Source: JAAYHV01 sp035268985
GTDB lineage: Bacteria > Bacillota > Clostridia > Peptostreptococcales > Anaerovoracaceae
DNA: 6,425 nucleotides
Reading direction: 5' to 3'
Assembly: GCA_035268985.1 (NCBI GenBank)
Contig: DATFJV010000034.1
Location: 1 to 6,425, forward strand
Both the position numbers and the translations under genes were made by a program. The notes under the pieces were generated by a model. The model was not told where the DNA came from, ran no database searches, and saw nothing but the letters and a program-made list of their open reading frames with translations. Below are positions 1-5,901 of this stretch, one piece after another; position 1 is the stretch's first letter; every line of letters begins with the position of its first letter.

Positions 1-71
1 GTGGGTTAATATACATATATTATACCATAAAAAGCATATAAAAGCACGCTAAAACGAAAGAAAAATAAAAT

Positions 72-110
72 AAAAAAATTCTGAACCTATTCATCTTTCT
101 TAAGTTCAGA
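72..110 (-). terminator. Rho-independent terminator on the minus strand
   Basis: Read on the minus strand, TCTGAAC (110-104) pairs with GTTCAGA (86-80). The stem can extend inward by one G-U and two A-U pairs (103-101 with 87-89), giving about 10 pairs around an 11-base loop. It is followed by A and then seven T (78-72), and further T-rich sequence. On the plus strand the hairpin is not followed by T, so it works only leftward. No protein gene is seen that needs it; it may end a small RNA starting near 190. Confidence 0.5.
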
Positions 111-190
111 CTTAACTATGCATTACCTTGCTGCAAAACTCCGGAGAAATGTTGATGATTTTATTAAAAATTTGAATATTTTCCTTAATA
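72..190 (-). ncRNA. Candidate small RNA (about 120 nt)
   Basis: This is inferred from a minus-strand TG-extended -10 box (TGCTATAAT, 205-197) placed about 90 bases before a leftward intrinsic terminator (110-72). A transcript starting near 190 and ending in the T-run would be about 115-120 nt. It contains the palindromic CTCCGGAG (146-139) and no start codon with a ribosome binding site. I do not recognise it as a known RNA family. The -35 region is poor, so the promoter may be chance in AT-rich DNA. Confidence 0.2.
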
Positions 191-196
191 TATAAA

Positions 197-205
197 ATTA
201 TAGCA
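197..205 (-). promoter_or_regulatory. TG-extended -10 box, minus strand
   Basis: Read on the minus strand the sequence is TGCTATAAT, a perfect TGnTATAAT extended -10. No good -35 hexamer lies 16-18 bases upstream (GAATTA or similar). It would start transcription near 190, away from the helicase gene and toward the terminator at 110-72. Confidence 0.3.
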
Positions 206-237
206 TTTTTTATTTTAATTAATTCCATGTGAAGTAT

Positions 238-272
238 TTGCACATAATTAAGGTACAAAAGTATGATATAGT
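238..272 (+). promoter_or_regulatory. Probable promoter of the helicase gene
   Basis: TTGCAC (238-243) is followed after 18 bases by TATGAT (262-267). An overlapping alternative is the TG-extended box TGATATAGT (264-272). Either would start transcription near 275-280 and give a leader of about 50 bases. The -35 match is weak (three of six), so the -10 is the main evidence. Confidence 0.4.
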
Positions 273-324
273 TATACATGTATTTGCATAAGTTAATAAT
301 AAATAAATAAAGGAGAAAACAATA

Positions 325-1572
325 TTGCAATTTAATAATTTAAATATAATCGAGCCTATTCAAAAGGCTTTAAAAAATGAGGAATATACTAAAGCTACGC
401 CTATTCAGGGAATGGCGATTCCACCTTTGCTTGAGGGTAAGGATTTATTAGGATGTGCTCAAACAGGCACGGGAAAGACTGCAGCTTTTGCTGTGCCCAT
501 ATTACAGGGTCTTTCAAAGGGGGAAAATAGTTATAAGGGGAAGAGAAAAATAAAGGCATTGGTTCTAGCACCAACAAGGGAACTTGCTATTCAAATAGGA
601 GATAGTTTTAAAACATATGGTAAGCATTTGGATTTAAAAACACTGGTTATATTTGGTGGTGTTTCACAAAATCCTCAGACAAGAGAACTGGGAAAGGGTG
701 TGGATATTCTAGTTGCAACACCGGGTAGACTTCTTGATTTAATAAATCAAAGATTTGTACGTTTGGATAATATAAAATATTTCGTATTGGACGAAGCGGA
801 CTACATGCTTGATATGGGAATGATACACGATGTTAGAAAAATAATTGAGTTTATTCCGAAGGTAAAGCAAACCATGTTTTTTTCTGCTACTATGCCAACT
901 GAGATTTCAAAGTTAGCCAATCAATTGCTAAATAATCCTGTAAAGGTTGCTATAACTCCTGTGTCGTCTCCAGTTGATATTATTGAACAGTCGGTCTATT
1001 ACGTCAATAAAAAGAATAAGACGCATCTATTAGTCCATTTATTAAAAACTGAAGATGTTGATTCTGCCTTGGTATTTTCAAGGACTAAGCATGGAGCGGA
1101 TAAAATAGTTAAGACGTTGGCAAAAGATGGTGTTAAAGCAGAGGCTATTCATGGTAATAAGTCTCAAAACAACAGACAGCTAGTATTAAAGAATTTTAAG
1201 GACAAAAAAACTAAGGTTTTAGTTGCTACTGATATTGCAGCTCGTGGGATTGACGTGGATGAATTATCTCATGTGTTCAACTATAATTTACCTGAAGTTC
1301 CAGAGACCTATGTTCATAGGATAGGGCGTACAGGAAGGGCTGGACTTGGCGGAGTTGCGATTGCATTTTGTGACCAAGAAGAAAAGCCTCTATTAAAGGA
1401 TATTGAGAAGTTAATAGGCAAAAAGGTACCTAAAATAGAAGATCATCCGTACCCATTAGTAGAAAGCCCTATAGAACTGAAGGAAGTAAAAATTCACCAC
1501 TATGATGGGAATAAATCTAAATCTAATCATAAGAGAAATAACTATAATATAAAGAAGAAAAAGGGTAATTAA
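325..1572 (+). CDS. DEAD-box ATP-dependent RNA helicase, RhlE-like
   Basis: This is an ATP-dependent RNA helicase that unwinds or remodels RNA duplexes in the cytoplasm; relatives act in ribosome assembly, mRNA decay and cold adaptation. All core motifs are present in order: Q motif ATPIQ (24-28), Walker A AQTGTGKT (45-52), PTRELA (83-88), GG (111-112), TPGR (132-135), DEAD (156-159), SAT (187-189), VFSRTK (250-255), ATDIAARGID (301-310) and HRIGRTGRAG (331-340). After the two RecA-like domains there is only a short basic tail (about 398-415, rich in K, N and R), with no added RNA-binding domain. This, with 415 residues, fits RhlE-like proteins better than long DeaD/CsdA types. The TTG start is supported by AAGGAGA (310-316) nine bases upstream; the first internal ATG (codon 30) would remove the Q motif. 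Helicase activity is sure, the subfamily less so. No terminator is visible before the ABC transporter gene downstream. Confidence 0.95.
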   Translation: MQFNNLNIIEPIQKALKNEEYTKATPIQGMAIPPLLEGKDLLGCAQTGTGKTAAFAVPILQGLSKGENSYKGKRKIKALVLAPTRELAIQIGDSFKTYGKHLDLKTLVIFGGVSQNPQTRELGKGVDILVATPGRLLDLINQRFVRLDNIKYFVLDEADYMLDMGMIHDVRKIIEFIPKVKQTMFFSATMPTEISKLANQLLNNPVKVAITPVSSPVDIIEQSVYYVNKKNKTHLLVHLLKTEDVDSALVFSRTKHGADKIVKTLAKDGVKAEAIHGNKSQNNRQLVLKNFKDKKTKVLVATDIAARGIDVDELSHVFNYNLPEVPETYVHRIGRTGRAGLGGVAIAFCDQEEKPLLKDIEKLIGKKVPKIEDHPYPLVESPIELKEVKIHHYDGNKSKSNHKRNNYNIKKKKGN

Positions 1573-1640
1573 CTAATGAATAGATTACTGTAAGTGGAAA
1601 TTTTATTATGCAAGGGAAATAAATGAAAGGTGAAATATGA

Positions 1641-3395
1641 ATGGATACAAAAGAATTTCAAAATAGATCGTTGGTTTCGATATTTTTTTCGTATTTTAAA
1701 CCACATAAAAAATTGTTTGTTTTAGATATGTCATGTGCATTTTTAATTGCAGCTATTGATTTATCATTTCCTGCTATAACGCGGTATTCACTATATGAGC
1801 TTTTGCCGGTGAGTGCCTTTAAAACTTTTATGGTTGTTATGGCAATTATGATAATTGCTTATACAGCAAGGGCTTTTTTTTATTATATAATCACCTATTA
1901 TGGTCATGCTTTTGGTGTGCTTGTGGAGGCGGACATAAGAAGTGATTTATTTAAGCATATGCAAGAATTATCTTATGGATATTTTGATAAAAATAGAACT
2001 GGTCAACTGATGAGCAGGCTTACTGCTGATTTGTTTGACATAACAGAGCTAGCTCATCATGGTCCTGAAGATGTTTTCATTTCCTTATTAACAATAATTG
2101 GTTCCCTTGGTATATTGTTTACTATTCAGTGGCAATTAACTTTGGTGATTGCATTAATCTTACCAATATTTTTAATAGTAATATGGTTTAGACGTTCTGA
2201 AATGTCAAAGGCTTCCTTGGAAGTTAAAGAAAAAACGGCTTCTATTAATGTGAACATTGAGTCCGGGCTTTCTGGAATGAAAACCGCTAAAGCTTTTGCA
2301 AATGAAGACTCTGAATTTGATAAGTTTAGTGAATCAAATGATGCTTTTAAAAAATCTAAAACAGGTTTCTACAAAGCGATGGGAAGGTTTGTTGCTACAA
2401 TGGAATTTTTTCTTTGCATATTGCCGGTTACAGTTATATTAGTAGGCGGGATATTAATAATGCAAGGAAAAATGAATCAAATCGATTTAATTACTTTTAG
2501 TCTATATATTGCAACATTTATTACTCCAATTAGAAAACTTTCAAATTTTGCGGAGCTTTTTTCAAAGGGCGGTGCCGGTCTTGTAAGGTTTGTTGATATA
2601 ATGCGTACTGATACAGAAATGAAGGATGCCCCCAATGCTATTACCCTTGATAGGGTAAAAGGTGAACTTGACATTGAAAACGTAAGCTTTTCATATAAAG
2701 AAGGAATCAAAGTGTTGCATGAAATTTCGCTTCATGTAGATCCTGGGGAAACAATTGCGGTTGTGGGTCAATCTGGTGGAGGAAAATCTACTTTATGTAA
2801 ATTGATTCCTAGATTTTATGATGTTGATAAAGGTAGAATTCTTCTCGATAATATAGATATACGTGATGTAACCCAAGAATCACTTCATAAAAATATTGGA
2901 GTAGTGGATCAGGAAGTATTTCTTTTTGCTGACAGCATAATGGAGAACATAAGATACGGAAGGCCGGATGCTACGGATAATGAGGTTGCTATGGCAGCTA
3001 AGCAAGCCGAGATATACGATGATATAATGGCCATGTCTGATGGGTTTAATACTTTTGTTGGGGAGCGCGGAACTATGCTTTCGGGTGGTCAAAAGCAGCG
3101 TGTTTCAATAGCTAGAATATTTCTAAAGAATCCGCCTTTCCTAATTCTAGATGAAGCAACTTCTGCCCTTGATAGTGTTACTGAAGCTAAAATACAAGAA
3201 ACTTTTGATAGTCTAATAATTGGTAGAACAACTTTTATCATTGCCCATAGATTATCTACCGTTAGAAATGCCGATAGAATTTTAGTGTTTGATAGTGGTG
3301 AAATCATAGCTGATGGGAATCATGAGTGCTTAATGGAAAAAGATGGAGTATATGCAAGGCTTTATAGAACCCAAAATTTTGATTCTAAGAACTGA
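1641..3395 (+). CDS. ABC transporter, fused permease/ATPase (exporter half-transporter)
   Basis: This is a type IV ABC exporter subunit expected to work as a homodimer in the cell membrane, moving a substrate outward with ATP. Six membrane helices lie in the first half (roughly 24-46, 60-86, 145-163, 165-183, 250-275, 281-300). The ATPase domain (about 343-575) is intact: Walker A GQSGGGKST (376-384), Q-loop glutamine Q424, signature LSGGQ (480-484), Walker B with catalytic glutamate LILDEATSALD (501-511, E505) and switch histidine H536. Both composite sites of a homodimer would therefore be competent. At 584 residues it has full length for MsbA/YwjA-like exporters; the segment GGGKSTLCKLIPRFYDV reminds me of the YwjA group. 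The substrate cannot be told from sequence; lipid, drug or peptide are all possible. The ATG has AAAGGTGA (1626-1633) in front. A five-codon frame (ATG at 1623) stops at 1640, exactly before this start. It lies 68 bases after the helicase without a clear promoter or terminator, so co-transcription is possible. Confidence 0.93.
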   Translation: MDTKEFQNRSLVSIFFSYFKPHKKLFVLDMSCAFLIAAIDLSFPAITRYSLYELLPVSAFKTFMVVMAIMIIAYTARAFFYYIITYYGHAFGVLVEADIRSDLFKHMQELSYGYFDKNRTGQLMSRLTADLFDITELAHHGPEDVFISLLTIIGSLGILFTIQWQLTLVIALILPIFLIVIWFRRSEMSKASLEVKEKTASINVNIESGLSGMKTAKAFANEDSEFDKFSESNDAFKKSKTGFYKAMGRFVATMEFFLCILPVTVILVGGILIMQGKMNQIDLITFSLYIATFITPIRKLSNFAELFSKGGAGLVRFVDIMRTDTEMKDAPNAITLDRVKGELDIENVSFSYKEGIKVLHEISLHVDPGETIAVVGQSGGGKSTLCKLIPRFYDVDKGRILLDNIDIRDVTQESLHKNIGVVDQEVFLFADSIMENIRYGRPDATDNEVAMAAKQAEIYDDIMAMSDGFNTFVGERGTMLSGGQKQRVSIARIFLKNPPFLILDEATSALDSVTEAKIQETFDSLIIGRTTFIIAHRLSTVRNADRILVFDSGEIIADGNHECLMEKDGVYARLYRTQNFDSKN

Positions 3396-3440
3396 AGAAA
3401 TAGAATCTTCATAAATCTAACATATATAAATGATATTTAA

Positions 3441-3451
3441 TGTGTTAAAAT
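3441..3451 (+). promoter_or_regulatory. Possible TG-extended -10 before the small membrane protein
   Basis: TGTTAAAAT (3443-3451) matches the TGnTATAAT pattern with one mismatch and would start transcription about 30 bases before the ATG at 3490. There is no recognisable -35 box 17 bases upstream. It is weak evidence in AT-rich DNA, but no other promoter is seen in this 94-base gap, and no good terminator follows the ABC gene, so read-through is the alternative. Confidence 0.25.
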
Positions 3452-3489
3452 ATTAGAATATTGAATTCAAAAATTAAAAGAGGTTAAAA

Positions 3490-3843
3490 ATGGAAAAGAG
3501 AAAACTAAAGAAATCAAAACTAAATATTATATTGTATGTAATATCAGCTCTCATTATAGTATATGGAATATACACTATAACTACTGTAGTGGAATATTTA
3601 AACGTATCAGCACAATCATATGATATTACAGGATTTGAAGCATTTAATTATATTTTAAGTTCTGTTATAAATTATTTTGTTTATGCACTACTTATTTATG
3701 TAGCTGCTGTTATTCACAACGGAGTAAGGGCATTAAATCCTGCTAATTATTTGTCAGAAGCTGAAGCAGAAGCTAAAGAAGCGGCAAAACTTCAAAAGGA
3801 AGCTGATAAAGAAACTGATGAGAAGGAAGAAGTAACCGAATAA
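3490..3843 (+). CDS. Small two-helix membrane protein, unknown function
   Basis: I do not recognise a family in this 117-residue protein. It begins with a strongly basic stretch (KRKLKKSK, 3-10), followed by a membrane helix at about 12-34, an outside segment of about 15 residues, and a second helix at about 50-76. By the positive-inside rule both ends should face the cytoplasm. The tail (about 86-117) is almost wholly charged and Ala/Glu/Lys-rich (SEAEAEAKEAAKLQKEADKE), so it is probably a cytoplasmic helix or coiled coil. The gene is well formed: ATG at 3490 with AAAGAGG (3477-3483) six bases upstream, and an intrinsic terminator at 3871-3925. It lies 94 bases after the ABC exporter on the same strand, which could mean a shared transcript. 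There is no sequence evidence that the two work together. Confidence 0.75.
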   Translation: MEKRKLKKSKLNIILYVISALIIVYGIYTITTVVEYLNVSAQSYDITGFEAFNYILSSVINYFVYALLIYVAAVIHNGVRALNPANYLSEAEAEAKEAAKLQKEADKETDEKEEVTE

Positions 3844-3855
3844 TATAACAGGAAA

Positions 3856-3928
3856 TTTAAGAATAATACTCCATAGTGTTTGATGAGTACTTTATTGGTA
3901 TATAAATCCTTCACTATGGTTTTTTATT
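3856..3928 (+). repeat. Dispersed terminator repeat, copy 1 (altered centre)
   Basis: It shares three identical blocks in the same order with 5779-5830: TTTAAGAATAAT (3856-3867), CCATAGTGTTTGAT (3871-3884) and CACTATGGTTTTTTATT (3912-3928). Copy 1 has three extra bases (ACT, 3868-3870) between the first two blocks and a 27-base centre where copy 2 has 9. Identity outside the stem shows common descent and is not explained by terminator function alone. Confidence 0.7.
3871..3925 (+). terminator. Intrinsic terminator after the small membrane protein
   Basis: CCATAGTG (3871-3878) pairs perfectly with CACTATGG (3912-3919), followed by TTTTTT (3920-3925). The loop is unusually long, 33 bases. The outer parts match the terminator at 5791-5827, which has a tight, full-length hairpin. 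This copy looks like the same element with the inner right arm replaced. Read leftward, the hairpin is followed only by mixed A/T sequence, so termination of the minus-strand gene here would be weak. Confidence 0.65.
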
Positions 3929-3959
3929 GCGTAAAATTTGATTATTTAATAGCAATTTA

Positions 3960-4349
3960 TTACATACGTCTTAAATCAACATGCTGTCTATCTACTCCCA
4001 ATGCTAAGGAAGCGTTTACTGATTCTAAAGATTCTACGAGCTTTAAAAGACCAGATTCTAAATCATCTACTGATACAAGTACTGGAACAAAATGTTTTTT
4101 TATTCTTTTAATGTTTGGCCCAAATCTTTTTGTTATTATTACGTCGACATTTTTTTCCTTTAAAAGTTCAGTAATACCTTTTGCTTTTAAGGGATCAGCA
4201 TGTCGTTCTTCTCCTTCTGTAGTATTTACTACAGTATCCATATGGTTAAATACTCCTTTTTCGAATTTAAAAATGTAATAATATTTAGCGTCTCCAAAAT
4301 GTCTTGATATGAAAAATTTTCCATCGTCTGTTGCACATGCAATAATCAT
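3960..4349 (-). CDS. NifX/NifB-C-terminal-like (dinitrogenase FeMo-cofactor family) protein
   Basis: This 129-residue soluble protein belongs by its pattern to the dinitrogenase iron-molybdenum cofactor family (NifX, NafY, NifB C-terminal domain). Supporting features are the beta-strand start MIIACATDDG (1-10), the family block SRHFGDAKYYYIF (15-27), EERHADP (47-53), a helix ending in GITELLKE (58-65), then VDVIITKRFGPN (68-79). The last 25-30 residues extend past the core domain. In nitrogen fixers such proteins bind cofactor precursors. Short stand-alone members are common in anaerobes and archaea without nitrogenase and their role is mostly unknown. Here there is a single cysteine (C5), so a cysteine-ligated Fe-S cluster within one chain is unlikely, and no nif genes are nearby. 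The ATG (4349-4347) has AAAGGAGT (4363-4356) in front and a near-consensus promoter. It is divergent from the MFS transporter and shares its promoter region. Confidence 0.87.
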   Translation of the reverse strand: MIIACATDDGKFFISRHFGDAKYYYIFKFEKGVFNHMDTVVNTTEGEERHADPLKAKGITELLKEKNVDVIITKRFGPNIKRIKKHFVPVLVSVDDLESGLLKLVESLESVNASLALGVDRQHVDLRRM

Positions 4350-4391
4350 TGGCTTACTCCTTTGTTTAATTTGTTTCTTAACTTAAACAAT

Positions 4392-4420
4392 ATAATACTC
4401 TAGTTGTTGACATATGTCAA
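4392..4420 (-). promoter_or_regulatory. Sigma-A promoter of the NifX-like gene
   Basis: Read on the minus strand, TTGACA (4420-4415, perfect consensus) is followed after exactly 17 bases by TATTAT (4397-4392, five of six). Transcription should start near 4385, giving a leader of about 35 bases containing the ribosome binding site. Its -35 box is the right half of the palindrome at 4407-4420. Confidence 0.75.
4407..4420. promoter_or_regulatory. 14-base palindrome joining two -35 boxes (possible operator)
   Basis: TTGACATATGTCAA is a perfect inverted repeat centred at 4413.5. Each half is a consensus -35 box for one of the two divergent promoters. The half-site geometry TTGAC-N4-GTCAA resembles sites of the Crp/Fnr superfamily (Fnr: TTGAT-N4-ATCAA) and of some MarR-type regulators, so a repressor here could shut both genes at once. 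Two back-to-back TTGACA boxes make most of this symmetry by themselves, so operator function is an inference. Confidence 0.5.
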
Positions 4421-4435
4421 ATACTAAGTTATGAT
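4407..4435 (+). promoter_or_regulatory. Sigma-A promoter of the MFS transporter gene
   Basis: TTGACA (4407-4412, perfect consensus) is followed after exactly 17 bases by TATGAT (4430-4435, five of six). Transcription should start near 4442, giving a leader of about 60 bases before the ATG at 4504. It mirrors the minus-strand promoter exactly, and the two -35 boxes are only two bases apart, so two RNA polymerases could not bind both at the same time. Confidence 0.75.
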
Positions 4436-4503
4436 ATTTCTATGCTCAAAATGTTTGTTGCTTTGCATAAAGGTAGAATGTAAAATGAATTTAGAGGCAT
4501 ATT

Positions 4504-5721
4504 ATGAATAATAAAAAAATATTTTATGTATTTATATGGCATGGTTTATTTCTAGCGCTAACCATGTCCATGTTAGATTTAAATACAGTATTTCCTTCTT
4601 TAATTGATGAAATGACTCATTCCAAAGTTATTTTTGGGTTTCTCTATGCTATTATGTTGGGCGTGCCCTTAATATTTAATGTTGTATTTAGTCATTACTT
4701 GAAGAAATTTAGAAAAAAGAAAAAAATATTACTTTTTGGCATTTATTTAAGAAGTTTTTCTTTTCTAGGAATGGCATTTTTTACAACTTATTTTGCGATA
4801 GATAGACCATTACTTACCACAGGCAGCTTTTTCCTTTGGATATTTCTATTCTCTATTAGCGCTGGATTTGCTGGAATATCATATGCTGATATTGTAGCAA
4901 AGACAATGACTCCAAAAGAAAGAAATAAATTATATGCAGCTAAACAATTTGTAGGATCTATTGCAGCCTTATTTGGCGGATTTTTAATTAAAAAAATATT
5001 TAGTTTACCCTCTATTATGTATCCAACTCAATATAGTATTAGTTTGTTTATTGGAGCAATTGGTTTATTTGTTGCTTCTCTAGCAGTTATTACAATTGAT
5101 GAGCCGGACAGCGTCGTTAATGAACAAGAACGCGGGAAACTTATTGATTATTTAAAATCCATACCGGAAATTATTAAAGAAGATCATGTTTTTAAGAAGT
5201 TTATAATTGCAGAAAACCTTGCAAGTTTCAGTATTATGGTTTTACCTTTTTATATTATATTTGCTAAAGAAGTTTTTGACCTAGGTCCCTCCTTTATTGG
5301 TATTTATTTATTGTTCCAAATATCTGGCACTATATTGTCTAATATTTTTTGGGGAATTATAGCTACTAAGTATAACGCTAAATCAGTAATTAAGGTGTGT
5401 ATTATTTTAGGAGGGCTATTACCTATTCTGGCAATAGCATTGTCTTTTACAACACCATATATGTATTCGATGGTATTTGTTTTATTAGGGTTTATTATTA
5501 GCGGAAGACGCATTGGCTTTGAACCGTATTTACTGGATATAGCACCCGAAGATCAAAGAACAGAGTATCTTGGAATTAATGGAACCATGAATATCCTTAT
5601 AGTTATTCTACCTATTCTTGGAGGGTTTTTCATTGATTTTATTGGATTTTACTTTACGTTTTCTTTAGTCTCGGTTTTTATGGCTATTGCTTTCGTTGTT
5701 TTGAAAAATGACAATAATTAA
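4504..5721 (+). CDS. Major facilitator superfamily (MFS) transporter
   Basis: This is a secondary transporter of the cell membrane, 405 residues, the usual MFS length. Twelve hydrophobic helices can be placed (about 6-30, 43-64, 75-97, 107-128, 147-166, 178-197, 235-255, 264-286, 294-315, 319-335, 358-380, 382-400), with the central cytoplasmic loop at about 198-232. The short basic loop between helices 2 and 3 (KKFRKKKK, 67-74) stands where MFS motif A usually lies but lacks its glycine/aspartate signature. The halves show the expected internal repeat: TPKERNKLYAAKQFVG (136-151) after helix 4 and PEDQRTEYLGINGTMN (348-363) after helix 10. The substrate is not readable; drug, sugar or metabolite efflux or uptake are open. 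The ATG at 4504 follows AGAGG (4493-4497) by six bases. It is divergent from the NifX-like gene with a shared symmetric promoter region, and is followed by a strong terminator. Confidence 0.88.
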   Translation: MNNKKIFYVFIWHGLFLALTMSMLDLNTVFPSLIDEMTHSKVIFGFLYAIMLGVPLIFNVVFSHYLKKFRKKKKILLFGIYLRSFSFLGMAFFTTYFAIDRPLLTTGSFFLWIFLFSISAGFAGISYADIVAKTMTPKERNKLYAAKQFVGSIAALFGGFLIKKIFSLPSIMYPTQYSISLFIGAIGLFVASLAVITIDEPDSVVNEQERGKLIDYLKSIPEIIKEDHVFKKFIIAENLASFSIMVLPFYIIFAKEVFDLGPSFIGIYLLFQISGTILSNIFWGIIATKYNAKSVIKVCIILGGLLPILAIALSFTTPYMYSMVFVLLGFIISGRRIGFEPYLLDIAPEDQRTEYLGINGTMNILIVILPILGGFFIDFIGFYFTFSLVSVFMAIAFVVLKNDNN

Positions 5722-5778
5722 AAGGAAATATTTTAAGTAAAATACTTATTTATCTTTTGTTCGGTTCTTAATATACTG

Positions 5779-5830
5779 TTTAAGAATAATCCATAGTGTT
5801 TGATAATATCAAGCACTATGGTTTTTTATT
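5779..5830 (+). repeat. Dispersed terminator repeat, copy 2 (intact hairpin)
   Basis: It carries the blocks TTTAAGAATAAT (5779-5790), CCATAGTGTTTGAT (5791-5804) and CACTATGGTTTTTTATT (5814-5830), identical to those of copy 1 at 3856-3928. The centre here is complementary to the left arm, so this is likely closer to the original form. The two copies are in direct orientation about 1.9 kb apart and bracket the NifX-like/MFS gene pair. Confidence 0.7.
5791..5827 (+). terminator. Intrinsic terminator after the MFS gene
   Basis: CCATAGTGTTTGAT (5791-5804) pairs with ATCAAGCACTATGG (5808-5821) through 14 pairs including one G-U, leaving a three-base loop. TTTTTT follows (5822-5827). It is a textbook rho-independent terminator and separates the MFS gene from the permease promoter. 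Confidence 0.85.
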
Positions 5831-5842
5831 ATAAACGCTCTT

Positions 5843-5871
5843 TTCAGAATATTTAAATAATATGATATAAT
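5843..5871 (+). promoter_or_regulatory. Promoter of the permease gene
   Basis: The perfect TG-extended -10 box TGATATAAT (5863-5871) lies 17 bases after TTCAGA (5843-5848, four of six to TTGACA). Transcription should start near 5878, about 24 bases before the ATG at 5902. Its place right after the MFS terminator supports an independent transcription unit. Confidence 0.65.
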
Positions 5872-5901
5872 ATTGATATTATTCAAGAAAGGAAGAATGT
5901 T

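Larger units (their letters stand above)
1..324. other. Non-coding region upstream of the helicase gene
   Basis: This 324-base AT-rich stretch holds no convincing gene. A minus-strand open frame (112-330) exists, but neither of its ATG starts (at 330 and 228) has a ribosome binding site and its composition is that of translated AT-rich DNA. What can be supported is listed separately: a probable plus-strand promoter for the helicase (238-272), a minus-strand TG-extended -10 box (197-205), and a minus-strand intrinsic terminator (72-110). Bases 1-71 show nothing beyond A/T-rich sequence. An 8-base palindrome CTCCGGAG lies at 139-146. Confidence 0.6.

Noticed and set aside
139..146. Palindrome CTCCGGAG as an operator
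   Set aside because: It is only eight bases, without flanking symmetry and not placed over a promoter element.
112..330. Minus-strand open frame of 72 codons in the helicase leader
   Set aside because: There is no ribosome binding site at either ATG (330 or 228), the product is low-complexity I/Y/L/N-rich translation of AT-rich DNA, it overlaps the helicase start, and I recognise no family.
2477..3307. Three minus-strand frames inside the ABC transporter gene (2477-2710, 2880-3092, 3089-3307)
   Set aside because: All are opposite the intact ATPase domain coding sequence and show no family pattern of their own.
3393..3411. Hairpin TGAAGA/TCTTCA just after the ABC gene as a terminator
   Set aside because: The stem has only six A/T-rich pairs and no T-run follows, so it is unlikely to terminate transcription.
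3880..4278. Plus-strand open frame of 132 codons
   Set aside because: It lies antisense to the NifX-like gene, has a serine/phenylalanine/threonine-rich composition typical of a shadow frame, and its start sits inside the terminator hairpin.
3960..4349. Evidence for nitrogen fixation
   Set aside because: The NifX-like protein is a stand-alone family member, there are no other nif genes in the window, and such proteins are common in organisms without nitrogenase.
5304..5513. Minus-strand frame inside the MFS gene
   Set aside because: It is the antisense shadow of membrane helices 8-10 of the MFS protein.
5734..5748. Hairpin TAAGTA-AAA-TACTTA after the MFS gene
   Set aside because: It is a weak six-pair A/T stem without a proper T-run; the real terminator is at 5791-5827.
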